Part shown: piece by piece, positions 10,425 through 22,100 of the stretch
How positions within the stretch are numbered: the stretch's first letter is position 1
Layout of the letters: every line of letters begins with the position of its first letter
Assembly: GCF_000237925.1 (NCBI RefSeq)
Contig: NC_031499.1
Location: forward strand, 4,232,775-4,296,774
DNA length: 64,000 nt
Reading direction: 5' to 3'
From: Schistosoma mansoni
Lineage: Eukaryota > Platyhelminthes > Trematoda > Strigeidida > Schistosomatidae
Position numbers and translations under genes: made by a program
The notes under the pieces: generated by a model
The model's input: only the letters and a program-made list of their open reading frames with translations
The model's database searches: none
Told to the model about the DNA's origin: nothing

Positions 10425-12180
10425 CCCCTCGCAGGAGAGCATAGACCGCCGACCTGTATTATCAATAAAAATCTGTTGTGGATAATCCTTTCCACATGTT
10501 TCCAGTTACTATTCATCCAGTTCATGTCTGCTTCCAGTTCACAACGCAGTGTTTTCACTTACTTTTCTCTTTGCCTTTTCCCTTCAAGATTACAAGTCAG
10601 CGCGTCTGTCAGTTGTCCTCCATGCATGACTTTGCAGTGTAGTCCATCGTATGAATTCTGGGTGATGTTGACGATGTTCTAAGGTACTCCACAGTGTTGA
10701 AGAAGATTCCACAATGTATAATGCATTCTCATAATCGAGGAAGTTGATGTATAGTGACGAGTTCCATTCAGTTGACTGCTCAATGAAGATCCGTAGTGTC
10801 CAGCCCGTCGATCTCGAAGTTTGGAGTCTACGGAATCTTTCACCCGGTTTAAGAGCACTCTGTTGTAGGCATTTCGCGGTAATGATATTAGCGTGATCCC
10901 TCTGTAGTTCTCACACTTACTAAGATCTACTTTTTCTAGTATCATGGTGAGACATCTTCCACACCAGTCTGTCGGCACCCTTTCTTCCTTCATAGTCGTC
11001 CTGAGTAGGACATGAAGCATCTTTGCAGTCACCTGAGTGTCTAATTTCAGTGCCTCATATAAGATGTTGTCAGGTTCTAATACTTTTCCACTCGTGATCA
11101 GTCTGATGACTATTCTGATTTCTTTGATTGTTCGTGGAGTTATACCTTTACGAAGGTCTGTGTGTGCTGTTTCGATGTCCAGTAAATTCAATGGAGCTGG
11201 TCTATTCAAGAGCTCCTAAAAGTATTCTACCCATCTATTCCACAATTTTTGGATCTCAATGATTAACTCGCCTTCCCTGTTCCTGACTAGTCGCCCTTGT
11301 TTTCGCTGTATTAAATCTTTGTAGTGTTGTTTCTCTAGTTGTTCAGTGCTTCTTTAGTCTCAGTTTCATCTTCGCCTTAACGAGGTGGTGATATGGAGCT
11401 ATGTTATTTTCTCTCTCCTCATAGTTTCCACTAGTCTTATAAATATATTGTTGACAGAGATACGACCTACCTGGTTTTTTGTAGTGTGGTCCAGTGAGAC
11501 CCGTGCAGCTTTGCGTGTGTGCAGTTGTGTGAGATTACAGTGTTTCTCACACATATTTTGTTGAAGGCACATAAATTTGCAGACCTCTCACTATTTTCGT
11601 TCTTTTCTCTCAGTCCATGTTGTCTCATGATATTTTCATACCTGGTGATGTTCATTCCGACCGTGTTGTTTTGATCTACCATCCGGATTATCAGGTTATT
11701 TCCTGAGGACTTTCTTGAAGTCGATTGCGGCCATCCATAAAACCGGTCATTGTCTTCCTTTACATTTTAAATGGTGGCCGAGTAACACTGGATGACATCC
11801 ATTTAAATCTCCTCCTTCTTTGTTGTGAAGAGTGTTCTGATGATCGTGGACCCATGACATCTCCATCTTATGAACGCTTATCCTGATATTTTGGATATCA
11901 TCAGTGCAAAACCTCGTGTGTGCGAAGCATTTGACTCGAGTATCACAGTACCACTTCCAAATGTAATATTTTCTATCAAACTTAGGTTTGATGAGTTTCC
12001 CATATCCCTGGAATCGTCAAGTTGTATCTCCACATTTCCTCAGCCATTTGAATGGTCGTTCTAGCCTCCCATATTGTCTTGACATTCACTGTGCCTTTAT
12101 TCATTGTTGTTCTGTTTGTTAGAAGAAGCATTGGCCTCCTGACTTTCGAAGATCTCGACTTTACCACGGTGTGCCATAAT
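10425..12180 (-). mobile_element. RTE-type LINE (SR2-like), internally deleted copy
   Basis: Reading the minus strand from about 12180 down: an N-terminal block (GTVNVKTIWEA, WRYNLTIPGIWETH) resembling the start of the RTE endonuclease; an endonuclease segment near 11.5-11.68 kb (RQHGLREKNENSE, ANLCAFNK); then RT from 11209 (NRPAPLN, SGKVLEPDNI, DLSKCENYRGITLISLP). The frame continues past the domain-A region to HGGQLTDA at about 10.6 kb and then joins directly to the C-terminal block LRCELEADMNWMNSN and QVGGLCSPARG. The catalytic FADD part of the palm and the thumb are therefore missing. A few stops and frameshifts are present. Confidence 0.8.
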
Positions 12181-13967
12181 TCTTCTAAATAAATATACTT
12201 TAACTTCCAGTTCAGAGTTTTAACGATTTAAATTGCTTTTCTGGCTAAAGCTTTTTGGCCAGTTTTTTCTGCGGGATCATTTCGCTGACTTCTTGCCTTA
12301 CTCTTCTTTAAACAACCGGTAGGTACCCCAAAAGCGCTATAGGCGACATTATCCACTTACAGATGGTCGAGAGTACGACATGGAGGAAGGCTTTTCAGTG
12401 TATGTTAAAATACTAATCATCGAAGACAGTATTATAACCCGAAATAGGCAGTGAGCAGTACAACAGGAAAACGTGCATTGGAAAAAGGAATAAGTCTGCA
12501 AACATGCTCAAAAGTACATGTGCACAAGCGTAGAATCACAGAGGCATGAGTATAAAAGGAATACGTGCTGAGGGTAACAATTCTCTGTAAGAAGAATATA
12601 GTCATCAGAAAGGCCAAAACGACTCAACAGTCGCATGCTATATAAGTTATTAAGTTCTATTTGTGTTGTGTCATATGCCACACAGGACCTTCCTGTCTGT
12701 GTATAGAATTGTATTCTAACGGGCTGATTCTGATGAAATTTAGAATGCAACTGTATTCGCTCAAGTCAGGATGTGATAAAATGTCCACTCGTGACTTATG
12801 TTAACTAGATTGATTACTCGATATGATAGGCGTTTATAGATTAGTGAGCTTCATCACTAACGTTTTGCCTGAACACAAAAACACCAATCACTTGCAGAGG
12901 AGATGACGAAGGAAAATTTTTTGAATTTCTAATTTTCAATAAACATTTTCTTACAGACATAATTACCTTATCAGGTGAAAAGTTGGCGCGTTCCCATGTA
13001 GCTGTGTCTAAAATCCAGGATGACCAGAAAAACAAAATTACTAAGTTTGGGCTCCGTGCGCTCCTAACTTCAAAAGTAGTAAGATAATCGTACACCATGC
13101 GTATTCCTCCGATCCAACAGTGATAAACCAGCAAAATAGATTAGCAATATTAAAATAGCTGACCTATGATGTTATCAGGAATACTATTCCAGCACGCGAA
13201 AAATGAGTAAGAATGAGGCACACGAGCAGACGAACGATCGAATGAACTAACTGGAGTGTTCTCAGTGATTCATGGTGCATACAATCAAACCAAATATACA
13301 GAACTTAAAAATCAACCACAGCATAACACGGATATACTACTAGAGTCACTTATTTTCTATTCCGTATTTTGGTTCCCATAAAGGACTGTAGGGAAATTAT
13401 TTGAGAAGTTGCTGGATGAGCGTGACAGTGCTGGAACAAAACTTTGTTCTATTTTGTGATTAGCATTCAGAAGTCAGTGGTATTAAGTATGTTACAATCT
13501 TTTGTCCTTATCAGAAGGTTTTTAAATCTGTTTCCTGAAAAATGGTACCATGAAGAATAGTCCGGGGCAGCGATACAACCCAGACTTACTCAATCCTTTC
13601 AATTTTTTGACTGCTTTAAATCTGAAGGACACTCATCGACCTTGAGACTGTTAAGTTTAAGATATTTTCTATCTCCTGGTTGCTTCTCACTCACGTCCGG
13701 ATCGCTCACCATTGTTGATTGTACATAGTACTCAATGTAAGTGCATACTGTGAGGTTTGCGGGTTCTGAGACTCATCTGCCTCAGAATTCGGGATCTGTA
13801 TTCTGCTTCGCATATTTGTTTCCTGGATTACTTCTTCGTTTTCGTATAAATTGAATCAGAAACACTGTACTTTTCAACTCCAAAATAAAAATCAAATTTT
13901 CGCTACTCTAAAGAAAGACAACTCATAGATTAGACATAAACCTGTTGAAGTCTGAAATATACTTGCT
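12181..13967. other. no gene recognised
   Basis: Intergenic stretch upstream of the STRAD-like gene. A 97-residue open frame on the minus strand (12841-13134) has no family I recognise and no splice context. The 5' untranslated or promoter region of the STRAD gene presumably lies in the right-hand part, but I see no clear TATA or initiator. Confidence 0.35.
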
Positions 13968-16900
13968 ATGATATGCGACGAGGCTTTCATGTAAGTTATT
14001 TTTAAAATCTCTTTACCCTAAAATAGATCTTCGTCCCTAGATAACACGTCAAGCGAAAACGTAGTCAGTTCGTGGCATGCTGACATACAATCTGCAGTCC
14101 AGCATCACACCGACCATAAGTCACAATTGTGGTCAAAAGAAATCCAGTTAGATGTTTGTGATAGATTTAGTCTTTCAACACTTTTTGATTTTTTGAATAT
14201 GATCCGTAATTTGTCGTCCACTCACATAGAGAACCATCCTACGTCATCTGACTCACCAGTGGACCACACTTACTTGAGTCTCCCTTCCAGTGTTTGTTTG
14301 GACAAAACTTCACTGACATTGCATTATCCTCTCAGTGATTATGGCTCTGTGCATGATATTCTACGTAAGAAAGGAGGTGGTTTGGGCGAAAAACTGGCAT
14401 GCGCCATTGTGGGACGGGTAGTATTGTGCCTTGATCAATTGCATAACAGTGGTTTACTTCATCGAGGTTTATGTTCGAAACATTTACTTTTTAAAAAAAC
14501 GTTAGATCCTAACTCAAAGTCTCATAAAGTAAGTGTGGTCCTATGCGGCTTAGGAAGTATGGCTCAGCTACCACCATCCTGGAGTACCGTGGCGCGAAAC
14601 GATCTACCCTTCCTTTATGTTGCATGGCGTGGTTGGAGGTTGCATGAGTCGTCAGGTGATGAATCATATAGTCATCCAGTAGCATGGTACAGCCCGGAGT
14701 TATTGGCACAGGATTTTACTGGATACTCGTGGTCCTCAGATATATACAGTTTAGGTCTTATTTTGTACGAAATGTTCACCGGTCAACCGCCATATACAGG
14801 ATGTCCCCCTTCTCTTATATTTCTGAAGAAAATGCTTCAGCTGGATTTCCCCCAACTTCACCATGTAAGTTCTTTTCTTCTAAATATGTTGGTACTCTTT
14901 AGTTGAGGAAATTACGTTCCAAAGCATATGATTTAAGAGATAAAAACTGATAAATATGTATGATAATTAAAAGTATTTAAGACAGGTAAAGCTAAATAAA
15001 CACAAATGAACGTATTGTATTCATGATTCGTAATCAGCGTGCAATCATGTACCAAGTAATCGTCAATTAGTACAAATGCCACAATTTGTCGACTGGGATC
15101 TATCTCCACTGTTTTCCATCTGCAAAATCATGTGAAATTGTATAGGAATCCTACCTGTAAGTTGTCGAGTAATGAAATTACCCATATGTTGGCCCCATAA
15201 GCTGTTTATGCAAGATGCTCTTGTAAAATTTAAAATTCCACTTGATCATGTGTGAGGTTTTTTGTAAACAGTTATGTTAATAATTACTTTGTTACTAGTT
15301 AGCTTGATTGTTTTTCCAACTCATTAATCTCTTTTTTACATTCCACACCGTATGGACTTGACCAATAAAAACGCGAACAATTTACTCCACGACTTATGTG
15401 GTTCAGCTCTCTCACTTTCTATACGTGATCCAGGTTGGAAATGTTACATTGTTTTAGTTAACCCATCTTGTTTACGCAAATTCACCTCATTTGTCTGCTT
15501 TTTGTATATATTTTAGAACGAAATTAGCTTTAATCCATCAGCAACCATTTGATGCGATTAGTCACAGGGTGACTATAAAGTAGATAAAATAGTAAAATAG
15601 TAATTACAGGCATTAGTTATTGTAGTCCAATTTGATATAAAAATCTAAAAAAACTGCATATGCTTTACACTTGGGATAGTTCAAACACCTGAGGAGCTTG
15701 TTCTGATAGTCTTTATTACATTCTGTTTGTCGACCAGTGATGAAAATTATTGGACGAGTTATTGTCTGCCTTCCAATTCCGTACAAAATATATTTTGTTA
15801 AAATATGATGGTAATCTGATTATGCTCTAACCGTCCATGTGATATTGAAATCATGAACTGATCTAAGTTAGATCACTACTAAAAACCTGCAAGCATTGAG
15901 CGATTTTTTTGCCCCAGCATGGGAATTTTCAACAGTGCATGTCCACGATCCCGCACTCGGGAACCCAACACAGGACCTTCGGTCTCGCACGCAAACGCTT
16001 AACCTCTAGACCACTGAACCTACATCCAGAAGTAATAATGTCTAACCCCAATCAATGGACTTTATGTTGCGACCATCTTCCATTGTCTTCGTCGAGTAAC
16101 TGCCTCGCACTCGACACGGATTAGCTCCATTGGTCACGGCTCATTAAAACTACGGGAATTCCTTCCTGGAACTAGTCACTAGTGATTACATGATAATTTT
16201 CAGTATGGTGTTGTGCACGAAACGGCCACTTAGTGCTTCCAGGTTTTCACTGGTAGTCTAACTTAGATCGGTTCATGATTTCAGCAAACTTCAACGATCT
16301 TCACAACCCATACGAAAAAGTGTGTATGAAATCAGAGTGATATCTATCGAAAAGTCTAAATAGACAATCATCTCATTGTAAAGCTTATTTGGAAGCAAAA
16401 CGTCTGTCTCAAAGAAAGGAAAAATCAATATTGCTTTTGTTCTTTGTGGAAATGTTTTTGTTAAATTTCTGCTTAAAGTAACTAGCTTGACTTTTATTAT
16501 TACTGGCTTTGTTGTGTCGATAATCGATTCAGCAAAACTTGTGATCTTTTACTGCTTGAGCACTTATGTCTTTGGATAATATTTGTCTTGCACTATGGCC
16601 ACCAAAACTGCTTTGATCAAATCAAAACATGGCACTAGTCTATGAAGTTGAGTGTTAGACTGAGTCGTATCTGGCGCTACGTAATTCTTGTCTGTGAAAC
16701 AATAGTAATCTTTCATTTGAGTTTAAATGTTATTCCACTCTGACTTTTTTCTAATTATATTTTCTGTTAATACTAATACTATTTTGGATCCTTTATTTTT
16801 TATCTGGAGGCTCAATCACGTCATGAGTTTCCGCTTATTTCGTTCATATGTGTTATGTAATTTATCCATGGACATTTTTATCATTTGGCCGAAACAATTG

Positions 16901-18834
16901 TTGTGAACTAAACATGGAACTACATCTTATTCGCAAGCTTAGTGCTTAAGGGGGATACTTAAAACAAACGAAATAAAGTGAATTAACTTCATCCACTTTC
17001 TGCAGGTTTTCCACACACAACACACCAAACTTCTGTAATTCTTTTACTGTTTTTGCAAGAAACTATCCACTATATGCTACTCATAACTATCCAACAACTG
17101 GCGATAATCAGTTTAAGTTTTCCCAGCTCTTGAGTTCATCGTACACCTCAGCTAGAAATTCTACGCTATTTACTGTTAAACAATGAATGATAGTGGATTA
17201 TAATATAACTAAACATACCTTAATACTATTCCAATTATCAGTCCACATTTGAATAAAAGGGTTCTAACTGATTTTTTTTAAATCAGCTAGATTTTTTCAT
17301 AGGTCTGTTTAGTATAATCAATTTCGCATGGTTTGATAAACCAATTTTCACGTCTCATTCAATATACGAGCGAATGGTACGTGGTTGGAGAGTGGCCGTT
17401 CATTGGAATTAGGTTCGAAGTTTTAATTACTTCTGTACAGAAAACTTCGCAGGTTCATATATTTATTTATTTAAACACATAAATATTGGTACAAGGAAGC
17501 ACCAGATAAATATGCGCCTCACAAATCTCATTCGATTTGCTTAAGGGCTGTGATACTGCCCAGGTGCTCGAACTGAAGCAGGTGGTTTTCTTAGGGGACC
17601 ACAACCGGAGCCTTTGACCGAAAGATCTGATCCACAATGCAGTGGAGCCTCGTGAGGAGATGCAGTCCCATGGTAGCCGGTGACCAACAATAGGTTCATA
17701 CGCCATTCGTTCCATCAGGATCCTGGAGCCCATGTGCACCGTTGGTTTGGAATCAGGGTTTTCCAACTCCCCTAGGTGGACTCGCCTTGTCCACCAACCC
17801 GGTTAAAGCGCCGGACATTCGCTTTTCGTCCTCTCAATTTCGTAAACAACAGTAATGCCACGAGAAGGCAGTGAGTAGGACTTCCCTGGCAGAGGCTATA
17901 TATTCGCTGGCCATGTGAGAGCATTTGGAGAGGGAGAGCGGACTCTCCCCACTCTCGGCTGTACCATTTGGGGGGGTTCATATATAACTATTAAAAGTAT
18001 GCAGTTAGTAACTTTTTGAAATATTGAAGATAGATAGTCGATTGATATTGAGATCAAATCTTAATATTTCTTATCCGGACGTATATTAAACTTCAATGTA
18101 GTACGATCAAACACCACAGAGTCGTTTCACATAAATCCGATTTAGTCCTCCTGACAGGTATAAAATTCATGTTACCGTTAGGTGTACTCTTTTTTTTATC
18201 TCTTTCCAAATGTACTGGGTACGTTAGATTTTTCATTTAACCTTAATTAGAAGTGTAGGCAGATGCAGACTACCTAGTTTCTGTCTGCACGGTTATCGTT
18301 ATTAATGGCTGGATACGTCGGGTGACATGGTTTAAAACCGGTAGCAACGGTGCAAATACTTGCTCCTTTGTCTCTCGTTAAATAATGAGTCTTCTTGAAT
18401 CACATTGTCTACGCTTAATCTTTACTACTACCATTATTTTTGAATCACATTTAACGAAAGAGTATTCAGCTGTCTATATTAACAGCTAGTAGGATTGTGT
18501 GAGCTTTTCACACTCAGTTACCGATTATATGTATACATATATGTGTATAAATGTATCGTTTATTTCAGTTATACTGTAAATTTTTATATCCTACTGGAGT
18601 TTACACTCATTTTTGCTGAAATTTTTTGTCATTCCTTTTCTCCTGTTTATCTCCCATTTTCTTAACAAGAATGAAACTAATCCGCCTAGTGCTGAAATGG
18701 AAGCAATCTATAAAGCTTGTACGCATTATGATCCAAAACAACGTCCATCTACAAAAGATTTACTAAATATGCCGTGGATACAAAATGGTTTAAACACAGT
18801 TATTACAACTAGTGAATTAGATTCTTTACATTGA
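13968..18834 (+). CDS. STRAD: STRAD-like pseudokinase (LKB1-activating adaptor family)
   Basis: Predicted CDS joins 13968-13990, 14027-14864 and 18670-18834: 23+838+165 nt, 342 codons with stop, 341 residues. STRAD binds and activates the kinase LKB1 together with MO25; it is a pseudokinase. Here the catalytic loop reads HRGLCSKHLLF (residues about 153-163) instead of HRD...N, and the DFG position reads LCGLGS (180-185), like LSGLRS in STRAD. The activation segment ends WYSPELL (228-234), followed by DFTGY and SDIYSLG (245-251), closely echoing STRAD's LSPEVL, LQGY, SDIYSVG. The C-lobe ends with DPKQRPSTKDLL. The N-lobe is short: no glycine loop is visible, and a segment LWSKEIQLDVC may be strand beta-3. 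ATG 13968 is the first Met after an in-frame TGA (13953). The C-terminal WEF motif that binds MO25 in human STRAD is absent. Further 5' exons cannot be excluded. Confidence 0.7.
14027..14864 (+). CDS. STRAD: STRAD-like gene, main pseudokinase exon
   Basis: Large exon bounded by an acceptor (CTTTACCCTAAAATAG, AG at 14025-14026; the same frame has a stop at 14019) and a GTAAGT donor at 14865. It carries most of the pseudokinase fold, from the putative beta-3 region through the hinge, HRG and GLG positions to the SPE and SDIYSLG helices, ending LDFPQLHH in phase 0. Confidence 0.8.
15840..16060 (-). repeat. tRNA-derived SINE (family B), hammerhead decayed
   Basis: Minus-strand copy with tRNA-like head (AGTGGTCTAGAGGTTAAGCG, B box GGGTTCCCGAG) at the right end and a badly mutated ribozyme region at the left (TTGAAAATTCCC). 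It is antisense to the STRAD-like transcript. Confidence 0.7.
16200..16295 (+). repeat. SINE family B, 3' tail fragment
   Basis: Only the end of the element is present: GTGCACGAAACGGCCACTT, then CTTCCAGGTTTTC, the GGTAGTCTAACTTAGATCGG tail and ATGATTTCA. The CTGANGA half of the hammerhead is deleted. Confidence 0.65.
17452..17984 (-). mobile_element. about 513-bp retroposon with 10-bp target-site duplication
   Basis: Element about 17462-17974 flanked by identical GGTTCATATA repeats (17452-17461 and 17975-17984). On the minus strand it starts with a C-rich run, contains two open frames of 69 and 99 codons that read through most of its length, and ends in an (AAAT)n-type tail, which is the signature of target-primed reverse transcription. 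A near-identical 5'-truncated copy is nested at 24.44-24.87 kb, and diverged copies occur at 24.34-24.99 and 56.16-56.49 kb. No RT or endonuclease is visible, so it is non-autonomous or the 3' end of a longer LINE. Confidence 0.75.
18670..18834 (+). CDS. STRAD: STRAD-like gene, last exon
   Basis: Acceptor TTTTCTTAACAAG precedes 18670 and the phase matches the previous exon exactly. It encodes 54 residues with the late C-lobe signature YKACTHYDPKQRPSTKDLL, corresponding to STRAD's VEQCLQRNPDARPSASTLL, then a short tail ending TTSELDSLH and TGA. There is no AATAAA close by; TATAAA at 18948 is a possible weak poly(A) signal. Confidence 0.75.
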   Translation, partial: NETNPPSAEMEAIYKACTHYDPKQRPSTKDLLNMPWIQNGLNTVITTSELDSLH

Positions 18835-19004
18835 AATACAGTTACTCAACTAAACAAAACGGTAGTTTGAACAAATGACATTCTTTGTATTAGAAAACTT
18901 CTTTACAGTAATATTCTTTATATTTTTACAATATTTACAGTGAGTTTATAAATAGAGTGTACATATGTATGTATAAATCAGGATGAATACATGACAGTCT
19001 GGTT

Positions 19005-19010
19005 TTTATT
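19005..19010 (-). promoter_or_regulatory. poly(A) signal overlapping the METTL3 stop codon
   Basis: AATAAA on the minus strand contains the TAA stop. If it is used, the 3' UTR would be only about 15-30 nt. Confidence 0.5.
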
Positions 19011-19111
19011 TGACTTTTATATCCAAACCATTTGGATAATGTTTTTTAAATCGTTCAACAACTGCTGGATCAACCAAATAAGTTCCGTCCAGTTGATTTC
19101 CAAGTGTGATC
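19006..19111 (-). CDS. METTL3: METTL3 exon 11 (C-terminus)
   Basis: Encodes [19 protein letters not shown] and [15 protein letters not shown], then TAA at 19008-19006, as at the vertebrate C-terminus. The stop codon is embedded in AATAAA (minus strand, 19010-19005). Confidence 0.93.
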
Positions 19112-22100
19112 CTGTGGTATTTTTTTTTAAATAATTAAAAAAAAGTGCAAAACACATTAACAGTATGTAATAGCACTGTGAATCTTTTCGAGGACCATTT
19201 ATTAAGTAATGAGTAGATAGTAAAAATTAAGGAGCGGGTAGTTTTATCGTTTACTCTGAAAACACTTGAACTGAGCACACTACATCCATTTTAGGTTCAC
19301 AAATTTAGGAAACAGTATGCAGTTTCCACATTCCAATTCCTTAGTTAAGTGCTAAGAAAAAGTCCTGAACTCAAGTCTCGCATTAATTAGCGCTGATCCG
19401 TATGACTTGTCTGCAATCTTGAAGTAACTGATACTTCCTGTTTGATTGAAACTTGCTTCACCCAGCTTTACATTCTAGAATCTTACCGCTGAGTTATCCA
19501 GGTAGTAATGTTCTAGAGCATCAGGGTGGACGATGAGGGTCTGAATCTCTGGTGGAGCGCCAGTTCCTCGAGACTGCACGTACGCCTTGCTGACGAGTGC
19601 AAGTCAAGACGAAACCTAGCTCCTCCAACCACTTAGCATCCAAATATAATGAACACGATGATAATTTACTCACACCATTATTCACATAGCAACCTGATCA
19701 GTACAATCCAGTTAAAGCTGAATGAATGGCTAGGTAGATATGATACTAGTCGCTAGTGAGTGACTAGTCAATTATAGTACCTCACTGGTTGTACTACCAC
19801 TTTCTGCTAACTCAGAATTTCTATATGTCCACTTATAAAAACTTGGAAGGAACAATAAACTACTGTCTATGTGATTTGAATTGGTTCACTAGTGACTGAC
19901 AACAAGAACAAAATCGAAGTTGTGTAGATCTTTTGTCTAAAATGAATCGTACTAGACCAATTGTTAGGTAGATGGTATTCCAATTAAAACTCTCCTACCT
20001 TGAAATAACATACTACGCCTGATTTGTTTAATATGCTATTAGCTACTACATAAACTACTGAAAGATCACATATATTGTGCGAACTAGATCGTGGTGTTTA
20101 ACAAGTACTTCTTCATGCGAGTGAAAGTATTACTAGATAACTCAATAAAAACTACTTTGATTTGTGTTTCTAGTATGAATGTAAATTAGGATATACATGT
20201 ATATAAAATGAACAGGATTTACTCCTAATATTGCATGTTTGACACAGTTTAATTCTCTGGTTTCAAAGAATAAAACTATTATATATGCTTTTCTCGATGA
20301 CTTTAGTTAATATACTGATTAAATGTTTAAATTCTTACCAGTTAGGCTGTAAGTTATGAGGACGTCCGAATAATTCGAGCTTGCGTGTACCAGGAGATAA
20401 TCGTTCAATAATACCGTAGATTTCATCAGGTTTATGACTAGTTTCACGAACTTCAGAGACAATTATATCACAATCGAGACCTCGATTTACACCCTTAAGA
20501 TACAAATGTCAGCATAAGAATATAATTAAAATCGTCCCCAAAAATAAACGGTTAGTTACACGTAACACAAACCTAGTACACATGTGAATTGGTTCATGCA
20601 GCGAGACGAAATTATCAACACAAACGGGAGAATAGTAGAAATGGTAACGGTAGTAATAGATAAGATCAATCATAGACATATGATTCAAGAAGAACCCATT
20701 TGTGTATAAAATGCATAAGACAAAATAGAAACTCAGTATCTAAGGGCAGACAAATAGTGGATGCATCTGCGACCGATTCCAATACATGTCACTCATTATC
20801 TCTAACGGTCGGTTGCGATGACTATGCGGACCCCAAATAGGTGATCTGCAGTTAACAGTCAATGCACTAATGGACAGATATGTTCTAGTCCGCCCGCCCT
20901 TGATTTCTCCTAACCTACCACAATACCAAATATCACGTGTCGAAGTATGCGGTGATTAGGCATACGTAATACACGCCCCAGCCACCTCAGTCGATTTGTG
21001 ATTTTTACCTAATGTCCTATGTCTGGCTTAACCACTGCTCACTCGGTGGTTCCAACATATGAGAGTAGTGCTTTAAACGGATCTATGATCAAATACTAAT
21101 GGTCTATGAATATCCTCAATTCTTAAAGGTCACATTTGGCTGTCGTGATATAGAACAGAGAGGTACTGTTGCGCAGTGATGTAAATTAGCAAAAACCAAT
21201 CGAACTTACCGAATCCGTGCCGAAAGTTTATCAGATGCCAACCCACCAGGAATGATGAGACTTCCAAGACAAGTGGTTGACCTACTGAACTACTTCACTC
21301 CCTATTGCTAGTCTGAGTGTTGACGCCGACCAGTAGTGGTCATTCTTATAGAATAAAGAGTAACTGATAAGAATTATTTTCAACTTACTTTTGGGTTGCC
21401 CTTTACACCAACTAGACAATGTTCTTTGCCATGATTTAACCAGTGTCCTGTACGTCCTGTACGAATTAAACGTTGCAATTGGTTAGTTTTAACCCATATA
21501 ACCTCATCCACGCGTTCGTAACCCCATAACCGTAAGCATTCTCGACCAAGTTCCATAGCTCTGTGTGATTTGAGATAAAAAGTTAACTAGAAGGCGATCG
21601 TCTAAGTTACAGAGTTTTCAAGCAAAAGTTGAGAAAGGTGTCAGATTTTCTATTAAGAAATATGACAGTTTAAGATGCTATACATCGCAGTAGCAATATG
21701 TATAAAGCATGAATAGACGAAAGTTATGTAGATCATACAATTGCTCGTGTGAACTCCAATCACAGGAAGTACACATATCTTGATAAAGTATAAGCCAACA
21801 ATTAGTGATTCCATGAACTAGTCTTACGCTTTGATTTGACCGTTATGAACGTTGTTTTAATCTACTATGCTAATTAGCATTATACGTCAAGATAAGTAGA
21901 GTGATGGGTATATGTAACGATTGGTTCACCTTTCAAAATAGGTAACATTCGAAGTAGATTCATACATTACTTAATTTTATGGAACTATCCAATCTGAAAA
22001 ATATGTTTTAAACACACAACCCGAAGAGTGTAACTTAAATATCTGAACGAACGATCTCCTGGCATAGAATAAAACATCCGCTAGTGTACATTAAAATCGA

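Larger units (their letters stand above)
14865..18669 (+). other. 3.8-kb intron of the STRAD-like gene
   Basis: Holds an antisense family-B SINE (15840-16060), a sense SINE 3' piece (16200-16295) and a retroposon with target-site duplications (17452-17984). I found no extra exon, and the flanking exons are phase-compatible without one. 14930-15830, 16300-17450 and 18000-18660 show nothing recognisable. Confidence 0.55.

Noticed and set aside
12841-13134. 97-codon minus-strand open frame
   Set aside because: No recognisable domain, splice context or repeat copies seen; kept only as an unassigned frame in the intergenic note.
14990-15090. Similarity of AATAAACACAAATGAACGTA to the sequence just left of the gypsy element (about 42.1 kb), suggesting an LTR
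   Set aside because: The match is short and weak, with no TG...CA ends or flanking duplication, so I do not call an LTR.
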